This document shows, piece by piece, positions 44,413 through 53,493 of a stretch of 64,000 nucleotides of DNA. Below the pieces are notes generated by a model, which saw nothing but the letters and a program-made list of their open reading frames with translations, had not been told where the DNA came from and searched no databases. Source of the DNA: DASPGQ01 sp035457705. Lineage in GTDB: Bacteria; Acidobacteriota; Vicinamibacteria; Marinacidobacterales; SMYC01. The position numbers were made by a program, and so were the translations under genes. Location of the stretch: the NCBI GenBank assembly GCA_035457705.1, contig DATIBD010000039.1:124001-188000 (forward strand). The letters are read 5' to 3'. Numbering within the stretch: the stretch's first letter is position 1; each line of letters starts with the position of its first letter.

Positions 44413-45072
44413 ATGCGGAAGCTCAAGATCAAACGCCACATAGCAGCTGGCCTTCTCGTCTGGGTGCCGCTCGTCGTCACGTTCTTCTCGCTTCGATTCG
44501 TGATCAACGTGATGGACAAGACGCTGCTGCTCATTCCCGCGCCCCTCAGACCCGATAACCTTCTCGGCTTCCACATACCGGGACTGGGCGTCATCCTAAC
44601 GTTTACTCTCCTGCTCTTGACCGGCTCGCTCGCCGCGAACATCCTGGGGAGACGCTTCCTCGACGCTTGGGAACGTTTTCTCGCTCGGATCCCGCTCGTC
44701 AGCTGGGTTTACTCCGGAGTGAAGAAGGTCGCGGAAACCTTGCTGTCCCCGAACGGCCAGTCCTTCCGCAAAGTCCTTCTCCTCGAATACCCCCGCAAGG
44801 GGCTCTGGAGCCTTGCCTTCCAGACGGCGAGCGCTCTCGACGAAGTCCAGGCGCGCACCGAGAAAGAGGTCATCTGTGTCTTCGTACCGACGACCCCGAA
44901 CCCCACCTCCGGATTCATTCTCATGGTCCCGCGGGACGAGGCCATCGAGCTCGACATGAGCGTCGACGAAGCTCTCCGGATGATCATCTCGCTCGGAGTC
45001 GTCGTTCCCGACTGGCGCCGGCGGCACCTCGTTCCCGTGCCGCAGGCGGCGGAAGAAGTGACCGTGCCCTAG
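44413..45072 (+). CDS. DUF502 membrane protein
   Basis: A 219-aa protein with two N-terminal membrane segments (GLLVWVPLVVTFFSLRFVI and GLGVILTFTLLLLTGSLAAN) and a conserved cytosolic part: IPLVSWVYSGVKKVAETLL, VFVPTTPNPTSGFILMVPRDEAIELDMSVDEALRMIISLGVV. This is the DUF502 family, of unknown function in most bacteria. ATG at 44413; the frame is open further upstream, but homology starts here. Confidence 0.92.
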   Translation: MRKLKIKRHIAAGLLVWVPLVVTFFSLRFVINVMDKTLLLIPAPLRPDNLLGFHIPGLGVILTFTLLLLTGSLAANILGRRFLDAWERFLARIPLVSWVYSGVKKVAETLLSPNGQSFRKVLLLEYPRKGLWSLAFQTASALDEVQARTEKEVICVFVPTTPNPTSGFILMVPRDEAIELDMSVDEALRMIISLGVVVPDWRRRHLVPVPQAAEEVTVP

Positions 45073-45076
45073 CCGG

Positions 45077-45925
45077 GTGATGACCCGCCACCGGGCGTCC
45101 TACGATGACGCCGGGCTTCTCTCCGATGTGCTCGATCTCTTGTCTACCGTGTTTCCTTTTTTCCGCGAGCAGGAGCAAGCCGCGCGACGCCTTGGCCTGC
45201 GGTGGGAGAGCTGCAGCACGCCGTTCGTCTGCCGTCGCCAGGGTCGCGTCGTGGCGCACGTCGGCCTGCTCGAGATGCCTCTTCAGATGAACGGCAGGCG
45301 GACCACGGCGGGAAGCGTCCACGGGGTAGCCACCCATCCCGAGCTCCGACGACGGGGCTACTTTCGATCCATCATGGAGGAGCTTCTCGGCTGGTGCGAC
45401 GAGAGGTACGAAACCCTCCAACTTTGCACCGACAATCCGGAGTATTTCGAGAGCTTCGGCTTCCGGGTCGTGGAAGAGCACCATTTCGTCGGAGCCCCAT
45501 CGGCGTCCTCTAGCTCGCGACGCACGGTCACCCTGGACGATCCCGCGCTTCTTCGCCGGCTTCTGGCGCTACGGGAGCCCGTATCGAACCGGTTGGGGGT
45601 TCTCGACCGGAACGTCTTCCTCTTCAACGAGGCACGACACTCTCTCGTTTACTGCGAGGAGCTGCAAACCGTGCTGTCTTGCGACGTCGATGCCGGCCGG
45701 CTCGTGGTGTGGGACGTCGTCGCCCCCGAGCTTCCTTCCTACTCCGATCTTCTGGGAATGGTCGCGCATTCGTTCGACACCGTCGAGGTTCACTTTGCCC
45801 CCGATCGCCTCGGGACCGAGCTCGAGCCGGTCCCCGATTCGCGTCGCGAAGATGTTCTCATGGTCCGCGGCCCGTATCTTCCCGACGGCCTCCCTTTCAA
45901 GCTACCCGCGACCGCCCGGTGTTAG
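45077..45925 (+). CDS. GNAT-family N-acetyltransferase (Eis-like N-terminal domain)
   Basis: A 282-aa protein whose N-terminal ~140 residues form a GNAT domain, with the acetyl-CoA-binding segment SVHGVATHPELRRRGYFRSIMEELL and the late strand FESFGFRVVEEHHF. The C-terminal half (LNEARHSLVYCEELQ onward) resembles an SCP2-like or second GNAT-like domain of enhanced-intracellular-survival-type proteins, but the match is loose. Substrate unknown. GTG at 45077 or ATG at 45080. Confidence 0.78.
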   Translation: MMTRHRASYDDAGLLSDVLDLLSTVFPFFREQEQAARRLGLRWESCSTPFVCRRQGRVVAHVGLLEMPLQMNGRRTTAGSVHGVATHPELRRRGYFRSIMEELLGWCDERYETLQLCTDNPEYFESFGFRVVEEHHFVGAPSASSSSRRTVTLDDPALLRRLLALREPVSNRLGVLDRNVFLFNEARHSLVYCEELQTVLSCDVDAGRLVVWDVVAPELPSYSDLLGMVAHSFDTVEVHFAPDRLGTELEPVPDSRREDVLMVRGPYLPDGLPFKLPATARC

Positions 45926-46086
45926 CCGCGGCGCTTGAAAGCGGCATCAGGAGGAACTACCATTTTCTTATGGCGCTCTTGGAAGCGAACGAAGGTCATA
46001 ACGTTCGCCGCGGAGACGCCCTCAACCGATTCTTGGACGATCGAGCCTAGACACTGACCACACTGCAGACCCGAATTGTCGCACCG

Positions 46087-47712
46087 GTGCTTGTCTTGTG
46101 CCTGACGGGATGTTCTGCCGAAGAGGGCGCCTCCCCTAGCCTCGCAGTTCTCAACGCGCGGATCTGGACGGGCAACCCCGCCGATCCTTGGGCGGAGGCC
46201 CTCCTGGTTGGCGGCGGGCGGATCCTCGTCGTTGGCTCGAGCTCCGAAGTGCGCGCGCGACTGGGGGGAGGCAGGGTGGTCGATGCGACCCGTCGGTTCG
46301 TCACTCCCGGTTTCATCGACAGCCATGTTCATTTTCTCGATGGCGGCTTCCGACTTGCGTCGGTCCAGCTTCGCGATGCTTCGAGCCCGGAGGAGTTCAC
46401 ACGTCGCATCGCAGAATTCGCCGCAGCGGCGCCACCGGGATCCTGGATCCTCGGCGGGGACTGGGATCACCAACTCTGGGGCGGAGCCCTCCCCGAGCGC
46501 CATTGGATCGACGAGGTCACGCCCGAAAACCCCCTGTGGGTGCATCGGCTCGACGGTCACATGGCGCTGGCTAACAGCCTGGCCCTCGAAGCGGCGGGTG
46601 TGAACCGCGATACCCGGGACGTCGAAGGAGGCTCGATCGAGCGCGACGAAGACGGCGAGCCGACCGGCATCCTCCGGGACAACGCCATGGAGCTCGTCGG
46701 GGACGTGGTTGCCGCTCCCGACGAAGCGATGACTGACCGGGCGCTCGAGGCCGCTATGCACTACGTCGCGCAACAGGGCGTGACCTCGGTCCACCACATG
46801 GGAACCTGGGAGGATCTTGCCGCCTTCCGTCGCGCTCGGGAAAAGAATGCTTTGACGACCCGCATCTACGCCGCCGTTCCTCTTGCGAGCTGGGAACGGC
46901 TCCGAGACTTCGTGGCCGCCGAAGGCCGGGGGGACGAATGGCTCCGCTACGGAATGCTCAAAGGTTTCGTCGACGGCTCCCTCGGGTCCCATACCGCGGC
47001 ATTCCACGCGCCCTACGAAGACCAGCCCGCCGATCGTGGTTTTTTCGTGAATAGCGAGGAGGATCTGTACGAATGGGTTTCCGGCGCGGATGCCGCAGGG
47101 CTTCACGTTGCCGTTCATGCGATCGGTGACCGCGCGAATGAGACGCTTCTCGACATCTTCGAGCGCGTTTCGCGCGTGAACGGCGAGCGCGACCGCAGAT
47201 TCCGCATCGAGCACGCCCAGCACCTCAGGAGGGAAGACATTTCGCGTTTCGCCCCTCTCGGCGTCATCCCCAGCATGCAGCCGTACCACGCCATCGATGA
47301 TGGCCGGTGGGCCGAGAAAGTGATCGGACCGCTGCGCATTCGAACGACCTACGCGTTCAAAAGCCTCCTCGAGGCGGGGGCGGAGCTCGCTTTCGGAAGC
47401 GATTGGTTCGTTGCTCCTCCCACACCTCTCGAAGGTATTTACGCGGCCGTGACGCGCCGAACGCTCGACGAAGCCAATCCCGATGGGTGGGTCCCGGAGG
47501 AAAAGATCGGAGTCGAGGACGCGCTCAGGGCCTACACGCGCGCGGCCGCTTACGCTTCCTTCGACGAGGGGAACCGCGGCATGTTGAAGCCCGGATATCT
47601 CGCCGATTTCGCGGTCATCGATCGCGATCTCACCGCCGTCGAGCCAGAGGAAATCCGTACCGCGCGTGTCGTGATGACCGTGGTCGCGGGTCGAATCGTT
47701 CACGAGAACTAG
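46087..47712 (+). CDS. Amidohydrolase family protein (YtcJ-like), lipoprotein
   Basis: A metal-dependent hydrolase of the amidohydrolase-3 type. Metal motifs visible are FIDSHVHFLDGG, VAVHAIGDRAN, RIEHAQHLR and FGSDWFVAPPTPL. The start is VLCLTGCS with a lipobox Cys, so it is probably a membrane-anchored lipoprotein. The GTG at 46087 leaves a very short signal; a start some ten codons upstream (no ATG available) may be used. A 630-codon open frame on the opposite strand is its shadow. Substrate unknown. Confidence 0.85.
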   Translation: MLVLCLTGCSAEEGASPSLAVLNARIWTGNPADPWAEALLVGGGRILVVGSSSEVRARLGGGRVVDATRRFVTPGFIDSHVHFLDGGFRLASVQLRDASSPEEFTRRIAEFAAAAPPGSWILGGDWDHQLWGGALPERHWIDEVTPENPLWVHRLDGHMALANSLALEAAGVNRDTRDVEGGSIERDEDGEPTGILRDNAMELVGDVVAAPDEAMTDRALEAAMHYVAQQGVTSVHHMGTWEDLAAFRRAREKNALTTRIYAAVPLASWERLRDFVAAEGRGDEWLRYGMLKGFVDGSLGSHTAAFHAPYEDQPADRGFFVNSEEDLYEWVSGADAAGLHVAVHAIGDRANETLLDIFERVSRVNGERDRRFRIEHAQHLRREDISRFAPLGVIPSMQPYHAIDDGRWAEKVIGPLRIRTTYAFKSLLEAGAELAFGSDWFVAPPTPLEGIYAAVTRRTLDEANPDGWVPEEKIGVEDALRAYTRAAAYASFDEGNRGMLKPGYLADFAVIDRDLTAVEPEEIRTARVVMTVVAGRIVHEN

Positions 47713-47745
47713 TCCCCTTCCAAGCACAAAGGAGAAGCAAGCCCC

Positions 47746-49107
47746 ATGAGCGAATACGTAGCCACCCTCATGTCGGAGGTCAAAGCCAAGAACCCGGCGG
47801 AGCCGGAGTTCCACCAGGCGGTTCAGGAGGTCGTCGAGTCACTCGAGCCCGTCCTCGACCGGCATCCCGAGTACCGGAGCGCCAAGGTGCTCGAGCGCAT
47901 CATCGAGCCCGAAAGAGTGGTCATGTTCCGAGTTCCCTGGATGGACGATCAGGGCGAGGTGCGCATCAACCGAGGCTTCCGAATCGAGATGAACAGCGCT
48001 ATCGGTCCCTACAAGGGGGGTCTGCGTTTTCATCCGTCGGTCGATCTGGGTGTCCTCAAGTTCCTTGCGTTCGAGCAGGTCTTCAAAAACTCGCTCACCA
48101 CACTCCCGATGGGCGGCGGCAAGGGCGGATCGGACTTCGACCCCAAGGGCAAGAGCGACCATGAGGTGATGCGGTTTTGCCAGAGCTTCATGACCGAGCT
48201 CTACCGGCATATCGGGCCGAATACCGACGTCCCCGCAGGGGATATTGGCGTGGGTGGCCGCGAGATCGGCTTCCTGTTCGGCCAGTACAAGCGGATTGCC
48301 AACGAGTTCAGCGGCGTCCTGACCGGTAAGGGCACGAACTGGGGCGGTTCGCTCATCCGTCCTGAGGCCACGGGTTACGGCGCCGTGTACTTCGCCGCCG
48401 ACATGCTGGAGACGAGAAACGAGACCCTTCAGGGGAAGACCTGTCTCGTTTCCGGAAGCGGCAATGTGGCGCAGTACACCGTCGAGAAGCTCAATCAGCT
48501 CGGCGCCAAGGCGGTAACCCTGTCCGATTCGAGCGGGTACGTCTACGACCCCGAGGGAATCGACGACAAGAAGCTCGCGTTCGTGATGGAGCTCAAGAAC
48601 GTGCGCCGCGGGCGGATCAAGGAGTATGCGGAAAAGTACAAGAGCGCCGTCTACACTCAGGAAGACCCCGCAGCAGACCACAATCCGCTCTGGAACCACA
48701 CCGCCCAGTGCGCCTTCCCCAGCGCGACCGAGAACGAGATCAACGGCAAGGATGCCGATAATCTCCTGGCCAACGGTGTGTATGTCGTTTCCGAGGGCGC
48801 CAACATGCCGTCGACGCCCGATGCGGTGGAGCGCTTCGTGGACCGGCGTATTCTTTTTGGCCCGGGCAAAGCGGCCAACGCTGGCGGCGTCGCGGTTTCC
48901 GGCCTGGAGATGGCTCAGAACAGCATGCGCTACAGCTGGACCCGCGAAGAGGTGGACCAGAGGCTACAGATCCTGATGAGGAGTATCCACGCCGCCTGCG
49001 TGGACGCCGCGGAGCGATTCGCCACGCCGCACAACTACGTGAACGGCGCCAACATCGCTGGCTTTCTCAAGGTGGCGGATGCGATGCTGGATCAGGGGCT
49101 GGTGTAG
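47746..49107 (+). CDS. gdhA: Glutamate dehydrogenase (NADP-type)
   Basis: A 453-aa hexameric-type glutamate dehydrogenase that aminates 2-oxoglutarate. It has IGPYKGGLRFHPSVDLGVLKFL, the catalytic-Lys segment PMGGGKGGSDFDPKGKSD, DVPAGDIGVGGREIGF, the Rossmann VSGSGNVAQY and EGANMPSTPDAVE. AAGGAG lies upstream of the ATG. Length and motifs match the biosynthetic NADP-linked group; cofactor preference is inferred. Confidence 0.95.
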   Translation: MSEYVATLMSEVKAKNPAEPEFHQAVQEVVESLEPVLDRHPEYRSAKVLERIIEPERVVMFRVPWMDDQGEVRINRGFRIEMNSAIGPYKGGLRFHPSVDLGVLKFLAFEQVFKNSLTTLPMGGGKGGSDFDPKGKSDHEVMRFCQSFMTELYRHIGPNTDVPAGDIGVGGREIGFLFGQYKRIANEFSGVLTGKGTNWGGSLIRPEATGYGAVYFAADMLETRNETLQGKTCLVSGSGNVAQYTVEKLNQLGAKAVTLSDSSGYVYDPEGIDDKKLAFVMELKNVRRGRIKEYAEKYKSAVYTQEDPAADHNPLWNHTAQCAFPSATENEINGKDADNLLANGVYVVSEGANMPSTPDAVERFVDRRILFGPGKAANAGGVAVSGLEMAQNSMRYSWTREEVDQRLQILMRSIHAACVDAAERFATPHNYVNGANIAGFLKVADAMLDQGLV

Positions 49108-49130
49108 CTTACCGGCCTCCGTGCTGGCCG

Positions 49131-49661
49131 TTAGTGCGTCAAATACGCAAAGACGTTGACCGATGCGCTGCGGTCGGTCGTGTTGTAGAGGAAAGCCCGA
49201 TACCGGGGGAAGGCCACCGACAGGCCCGCGCGGGAGCCGCTGAAGTAGAGACCGCCGGCGGGTACGGGCTCAGCCACCGCTTCGAGGGTCAGGTGCACTT
49301 CCCCTTCTGCCAGGGCGCGTAGTACGCCCTCATCTTCGGGAACGAGGATGAGGCCGACGCTGCCCGGGCCGCTCGGAGCGCCGCGAAGCTGCCCATGGAG
49401 GCTCAGGACGACCGAGGTAAACCCGTCCGTCTCCAGCATTCCCGCCTCGGTCCAGAGACTCGGTTCGTCTCGGGGGGCAGACGCCACCACCACGTCCATC
49501 AAGCTCTGTGTATTGGAATGGGGGATGGGAGCGCCGACGGTGACGTTCCCGACCACGGGATGAGGATTCTCCAGGTTGACCACGATGGTCCGGGTCAGCT
49601 GCTGGAGCCCGAGGACCGAAAGGGCGCCGAGCCCACCGGCCAGCATCCAGTCACCGCGCAT
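49131..49661 (-). CDS. Hypothetical exported protein (176 aa)
   Basis: A hydrophobic N-terminal segment (MLAGGLGALSVLGLQQL) is followed by a beta-rich region (TIVVNLENPHPVVGNVTVG; SVVLSLHGQLRG; HLTLEAVAEPV). It is probably anchored or secreted. No family recognised. Its ATG at 49661 overlaps an ATG of the divergent gene (CATG), so one of the two starts is probably wrong; an alternative is the ATG at 49646. Confidence 0.6.
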   Translation of the reverse strand: MRGDWMLAGGLGALSVLGLQQLTRTIVVNLENPHPVVGNVTVGAPIPHSNTQSLMDVVVASAPRDEPSLWTEAGMLETDGFTSVVLSLHGQLRGAPSGPGSVGLILVPEDEGVLRALAEGEVHLTLEAVAEPVPAGGLYFSGSRAGLSVAFPRYRAFLYNTTDRSASVNVFAYLTH

Positions 49662-49668
49662 GAGCTAC

Positions 49669-49674
49669 TATAAT
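49669..49674 (+). promoter_or_regulatory. Perfect -10 box before the receiver/PEP-binding gene
   Basis: A TATAAT ends six bases before the GTG at 49681, so transcription is predicted to start at or next to that codon. The -35 region is weak. This is the main reason to prefer the GTG over the upstream ATG at 49660. Confidence 0.45.
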
Positions 49675-49680
49675 TCACCC

Positions 49681-52665
49681 GTGCCCGGACGACTCGCCAT
49701 CCCGGTAGACGAGCTCTCACCCCGCTCGAGACGCTTCCTCGGCTTCCAGGACTTGATGCAACAAAGGGTGCAGGACGTTTTGCTCGTCGCCACCTTCTAC
49801 GACTACTACACCCTCTCGCAGGATGGACGTCTAAACGAGCAATTCCTCAGCGAGTTCCTCGAGCTCAACCTCCGCCATACGCCCAACATAACCCGGGTGT
49901 TCACGGGTAAGGAGGCCGTCGCGCTGGCACGCCAGTCTTATCGATACAACCTCATCATCACCTCCATCGAGCTCGCGGACATGAGCGTGCTCCAGCTCGT
50001 CGCTGCGCTCCGTCGCGAGGGAATCCAGACTCCCGTCATCCTCTTGGCTTACGACCGACGAGGACTCCAGGAGTTCATCGCGCGAAACGACATGTCGTCG
50101 ATCGAACGGACTTTCCTGTGGCAGGGTGACGTCCGCATCCTGCTCGCAATCGTCAAGTACATGGAAGACCGGATGAACGTCGAGCACGACGTGGGCGTCG
50201 TTGGGGTTCCCGCGATCATTCTCGTCGAAGACAACATCCGGTACTACTCGTCGTTCCTCCCGGTGATTTACACCGAGCTGGTCAAACACTCGCAGAGCCT
50301 GATGCCGGAAGGTCTCAACCTCTCCGACAAGCTCATCCGGATCCGTGCGCGCCCCAAGATTCTGCTCTGCACCGATTACGAGGAGGCCATCGGTCACTTC
50401 GAACGATATTCCGACGAGATCCTGGGCATCATCTCCGACGTCCAGTTTCCCCGCGGCGGCAAGCCCAGTCGCGACGCCGGCGCCCAGCTCGCCCAGGCCG
50501 TCCGCCAAACTCGGCCGGATCTTCCCATCATGTTGCAATCGAGCCACCCGGAGAACGAGGCGCTGGCGCGCTCGGTGGGCGCGTCGTTTCTTCTTAAGGG
50601 CTCCCCTCGCCTTCTGAACCAAGTACGACGATTCATGGTCGAGAGCCTGAGGATCGGTGATTTCGTGTTTCGCCTCCCGGACGGGAAGGAAGTGGGGAGG
50701 GCATCGGATCTGAAGACGCTCGAGCAGCTTCTCGAGACCGTTCCCGCCGAGAGCATCGCCTACCACGGCAAGCGCAACGACTTCTCGAACTGGCTCAAGG
50801 CCCGCACCGAGTTCGCCCTCGCGGACAAGCTGCGTCCTCGCAAGGTCTCGGAGTTCGCCTCGCTCGAGGACTTGCGGGAAATGGTCGTCGAAGCCATCGC
50901 CGAGTATCGAATGGAGCGCAACCGGGGCGAGGTCGTCGATTTCGATCGCGCGAGCTTCGACGCTACGGCAAGCTTCTACCGCATCGGTGGGGGCTCGCTC
51001 GGAGGCAAGGCCCGCGGGCTCGCTTTCATTGCCAAGCTTCTCAATCAATACGACATCGACCGTTTCTTTCCTGGCGTCAACATCTCCGTTCCCGCGTCGG
51101 TCGTCTTGGGAACCGAGGTTTTCGATCGATTCATCGAAGACAATGGGGTAGCCGACTTCGCAATCCAGTGCGATTCCGACGAAGATCTCCTGCGGCGTTT
51201 CCGGCGGACGTGGTTTCATCGAGAGCTCAAGAAGGACCTCAAGGCCTTTCTCACGAGACATCACTACCCCCTCGCGGTGCGCTCCTCGAGCCTTTTGGAG
51301 GATTCTCAGTTTCAACCCTTTGCCGGCGTCTACGAGACCTACATGCTGCCGAACGATCACCCACGGATCGATGTCCGACTCGAGCAGCTCCTCTATGCGG
51401 TGAAGCGCGTCTATGCCTCGACGTTCTCCTCGAGGGCAAAGGCGTTCTTCGACGCCACCCAGTATCGGCTGGAGGAGGAAAAGATGGCCGTGATCGTCCA
51501 GAAAGTGGTGGGATCTCCGCACGGCCCGAGGTTCTATCCCGATTTTTCCGGCGTCGCCCGTTCCTGTGATTTCTACGCGAGGCTGCCAGCCAAGAGCCAG
51601 GATGGTATTGCCGCGGTGGCCCTCGGCCTGGGAAAGACGGTGATGGAGGGTGGGGCCTGCGTCCGCTTCTCGCCGAAGTATCCGCGCCATCTCCTCGAGG
51701 CTTCGTCGGTCCGAGCCCTCGTGGAGAACTCCCAGCGGCGCTTCTACGCCGTCGACGTCGGCCCGAGGCCTCGGGCCGATTCGGCCGGCGTACACCCATG
51801 GGATCTGTCGGCAGCCGCCGAGGATGGGACCCTGTCGCTTCTCGCATCGACGTACTCCCCGGAGAACGACGCGGTCTACGACGGCGTCTCTCGCCCGGGA
51901 ATCCGGGTCGTCACTCTCGCCTCCATCCTGAAGCATGATGCCTTTCCGCTTGCGGAAATCCTCCAAATACTGCTCGAGATCTCCAAGCGAGGAACGAGCT
52001 CGGATGTGGAGCTCGAGTTCGCCGTCGATCTGACGTCGACCCCCACGGGGAAACGAGAGTTCGGCTTCCTGCAGCTTCGCCCGCTCGCCCTAACCGGCGA
52101 GCTGGATGATGTCGTCATCGGCGAGCTGGACCCGGATACCGTGCTCTGCCGGAGCTCGAGCGTTCTCGGGCACGGCCTGCTGCGAAATCTCCACGACGTC
52201 ATCGTCGTGGACTATCACCGTTTCGAGAGATCCGAGAGCCGGAAGACTGCCGAGGTCGTGTCACGGCTCAACGCCGTCCTTCGTTCTCAAGGACGGCCTT
52301 ACGTCCTCATTGGCGTGGGCCGCTGGGGCTCCAACGAGCCAACGCTCGGGATTCCCGTCACCTGGCCGCAGATCGCCGGGGCTCGCGTCATCGTGGAGGC
52401 TGGTTTTCGCGACCATCACGTCTCTCCGTCGCAGGGCACGCATTTCTTTCAGAACTTGAGCTCGAACAATGTCGGCTACTTCACCGTGAACCCCGAAGCG
52501 GGCGAGGGGCATCTCGACTGGGCCTGGCTCGGGGCGCAGCCGGCACTGTTCGAGGACGGAGCCGTTCGGCACGTCCGCCTGGACGCTCCCCTGTTCGTTA
52601 AGATGGACGGGAAGAAGCGCGAGGGCGTGATCCTCAAGCCAGCGCTCGGAGAAGATCGAGGATAA
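49681..52665 (+). CDS. Tandem receiver-like domains fused to a PEP/pyruvate-binding domain
   Basis: A large protein (about 994 aa). Residues 1-140 are a degenerate receiver-like domain (QDVLLVATFYDYYTL). Residues ~155-340 form a second one with VPAIILVEDNIRYY, GIISDVQFPRGG (phosphoacceptor-like Asp) and FLLKGS. From ~440 there is a PPDK/PEP-synthase N-terminal ATP-grasp domain (IGGGSLGGKARGLAFI, PLAVRSSSLLEDSQFQPFAGVYET). The phosphohistidine and PEP-utilising domains of PEP synthase are absent, so it is more likely a regulator or unusual kinase than a metabolic enzyme. An ATG at 49660 would add seven residues. Confidence 0.82.
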   Translation: MPGRLAIPVDELSPRSRRFLGFQDLMQQRVQDVLLVATFYDYYTLSQDGRLNEQFLSEFLELNLRHTPNITRVFTGKEAVALARQSYRYNLIITSIELADMSVLQLVAALRREGIQTPVILLAYDRRGLQEFIARNDMSSIERTFLWQGDVRILLAIVKYMEDRMNVEHDVGVVGVPAIILVEDNIRYYSSFLPVIYTELVKHSQSLMPEGLNLSDKLIRIRARPKILLCTDYEEAIGHFERYSDEILGIISDVQFPRGGKPSRDAGAQLAQAVRQTRPDLPIMLQSSHPENEALARSVGASFLLKGSPRLLNQVRRFMVESLRIGDFVFRLPDGKEVGRASDLKTLEQLLETVPAESIAYHGKRNDFSNWLKARTEFALADKLRPRKVSEFASLEDLREMVVEAIAEYRMERNRGEVVDFDRASFDATASFYRIGGGSLGGKARGLAFIAKLLNQYDIDRFFPGVNISVPASVVLGTEVFDRFIEDNGVADFAIQCDSDEDLLRRFRRTWFHRELKKDLKAFLTRHHYPLAVRSSSLLEDSQFQPFAGVYETYMLPNDHPRIDVRLEQLLYAVKRVYASTFSSRAKAFFDATQYRLEEEKMAVIVQKVVGSPHGPRFYPDFSGVARSCDFYARLPAKSQDGIAAVALGLGKTVMEGGACVRFSPKYPRHLLEASSVRALVENSQRRFYAVDVGPRPRADSAGVHPWDLSAAAEDGTLSLLASTYSPENDAVYDGVSRPGIRVVTLASILKHDAFPLAEILQILLEISKRGTSSDVELEFAVDLTSTPTGKREFGFLQLRPLALTGELDDVVIGELDPDTVLCRSSSVLGHGLLRNLHDVIVVDYHRFERSESRKTAEVVSRLNAVLRSQGRPYVLIGVGRWGSNEPTLGIPVTWPQIAGARVIVEAGFRDHHVSPSQGTHFFQNLSSNNVGYFTVNPEAGEGHLDWAWLGAQPALFEDGAVRHVRLDAPLFVKMDGKKREGVILKPALGEDRG

Positions 52666-52683
52666 CCTAGAAAGCGAGGCGCC

Positions 52684-53493
52684 TTGCTGGGAAAGAATCT
52701 GGAGCCGAAGCACTTCCGATGGGAGGCCCAGGGTCCGGTTGGGACGATCACGCTGTCGCGTCCGGAAAAGAAGAATCCCCTGACCTTCGAGATTTACGCG
52801 GAGCTCCGCGACACGTTTCTCCGATTGGTCGAAGTCGACGACGTACGGGGAGTCGTCATCGCCGGTGACGGAGGAAATTTCTGCTCCGGAGGAGACGTCC
52901 ACGAGATCATCGGTCCGCTCACGAAGATGGACATGAAGGGTCTGCTGCGCTTCACCCGGATGACGGGCGACCTGGTGAAGGCGATGCGACGCGCCCCGCA
53001 ACCCATCGTTGCTGCCGTCGATGGCGTATGCGTCGGGGCGGGGGCAATCATCGCGATGGCCAGCGATCTGCGACTAGGGACTCCCGAGAGCAAGACCGCC
53101 TTTCTCTTCACCCGGGTCGGGCTCGCCGGATGTGACATGGGAGCTTGCGCGATGCTGCCCCGTATCGTCGGCCAGGGACGCGCCGCGGAGCTCCTCTTCA
53201 CCGGGCGAACGATGAGCGGGACCGAAGCCGAGCGCTTTGGGTTCTACAATCGGCTGTGCTCGTCCGACACGCTCGTACAGGAAGCCCAGGAGCTGGCCCT
53301 CTCCCTCGCTTCAGGACCCAGTTTCGCTCACATGATGACCAAGACCCAGCTCGACCAGGAATGGGCCATGAGCCTCGAAACGGCGATCGAGGCCGAGGCC
53401 CAGGCGCAGGCCATCTGCATGCAGACGTCGGACTTCGAGAAGGCGTACCAGGCGTTCGTGAGCAAACGGAAGCCGGAGTTCGAGGGGAAGTGA
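52684..53493 (+). CDS. Enoyl-CoA-hydratase-family protein lacking both catalytic Glu residues
   Basis: A 269-aa crotonase-fold protein (FCSGGDVHEIIGPL oxyanion loop; GVCVGAGAIIAMASDLRLG). Where typical hydratases have the two catalytic Glu residues, this has GAIIAMA and LFTRVGLAGCDMG, so a different reaction or residue set is used. It starts at a TTG and is followed by an acyl-CoA dehydrogenase in a TGATG overlap. It belongs to an operon resembling aerobic 2-aminobenzoyl-CoA or salicylyl-CoA pathways, where such divergent crotonases occur. Confidence 0.85.
   Translation: MLGKNLEPKHFRWEAQGPVGTITLSRPEKKNPLTFEIYAELRDTFLRLVEVDDVRGVVIAGDGGNFCSGGDVHEIIGPLTKMDMKGLLRFTRMTGDLVKAMRRAPQPIVAAVDGVCVGAGAIIAMASDLRLGTPESKTAFLFTRVGLAGCDMGACAMLPRIVGQGRAAELLFTGRTMSGTEAERFGFYNRLCSSDTLVQEAQELALSLASGPSFAHMMTKTQLDQEWAMSLETAIEAEAQAQAICMQTSDFEKAYQAFVSKRKPEFEGK

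Noticed and set aside
45951..46047. A 26-codon frame after AGGAGG before the amidohydrolase
   Set aside because: The ribosome site is about 15 bases from the ATG and the peptide has no features; not enough to call a gene.
45922..47814. A 630-codon open frame on the minus strand
   Set aside because: It lies opposite the amidohydrolase gene, which has all its metal motifs; the antisense frame is open because of high GC and shows no family motif.
49831..51966. A 711-codon minus-strand open frame
   Set aside because: Antisense shadow of the receiver/PEP-binding gene; low-complexity Arg/Asp/Glu-rich translation without domains.
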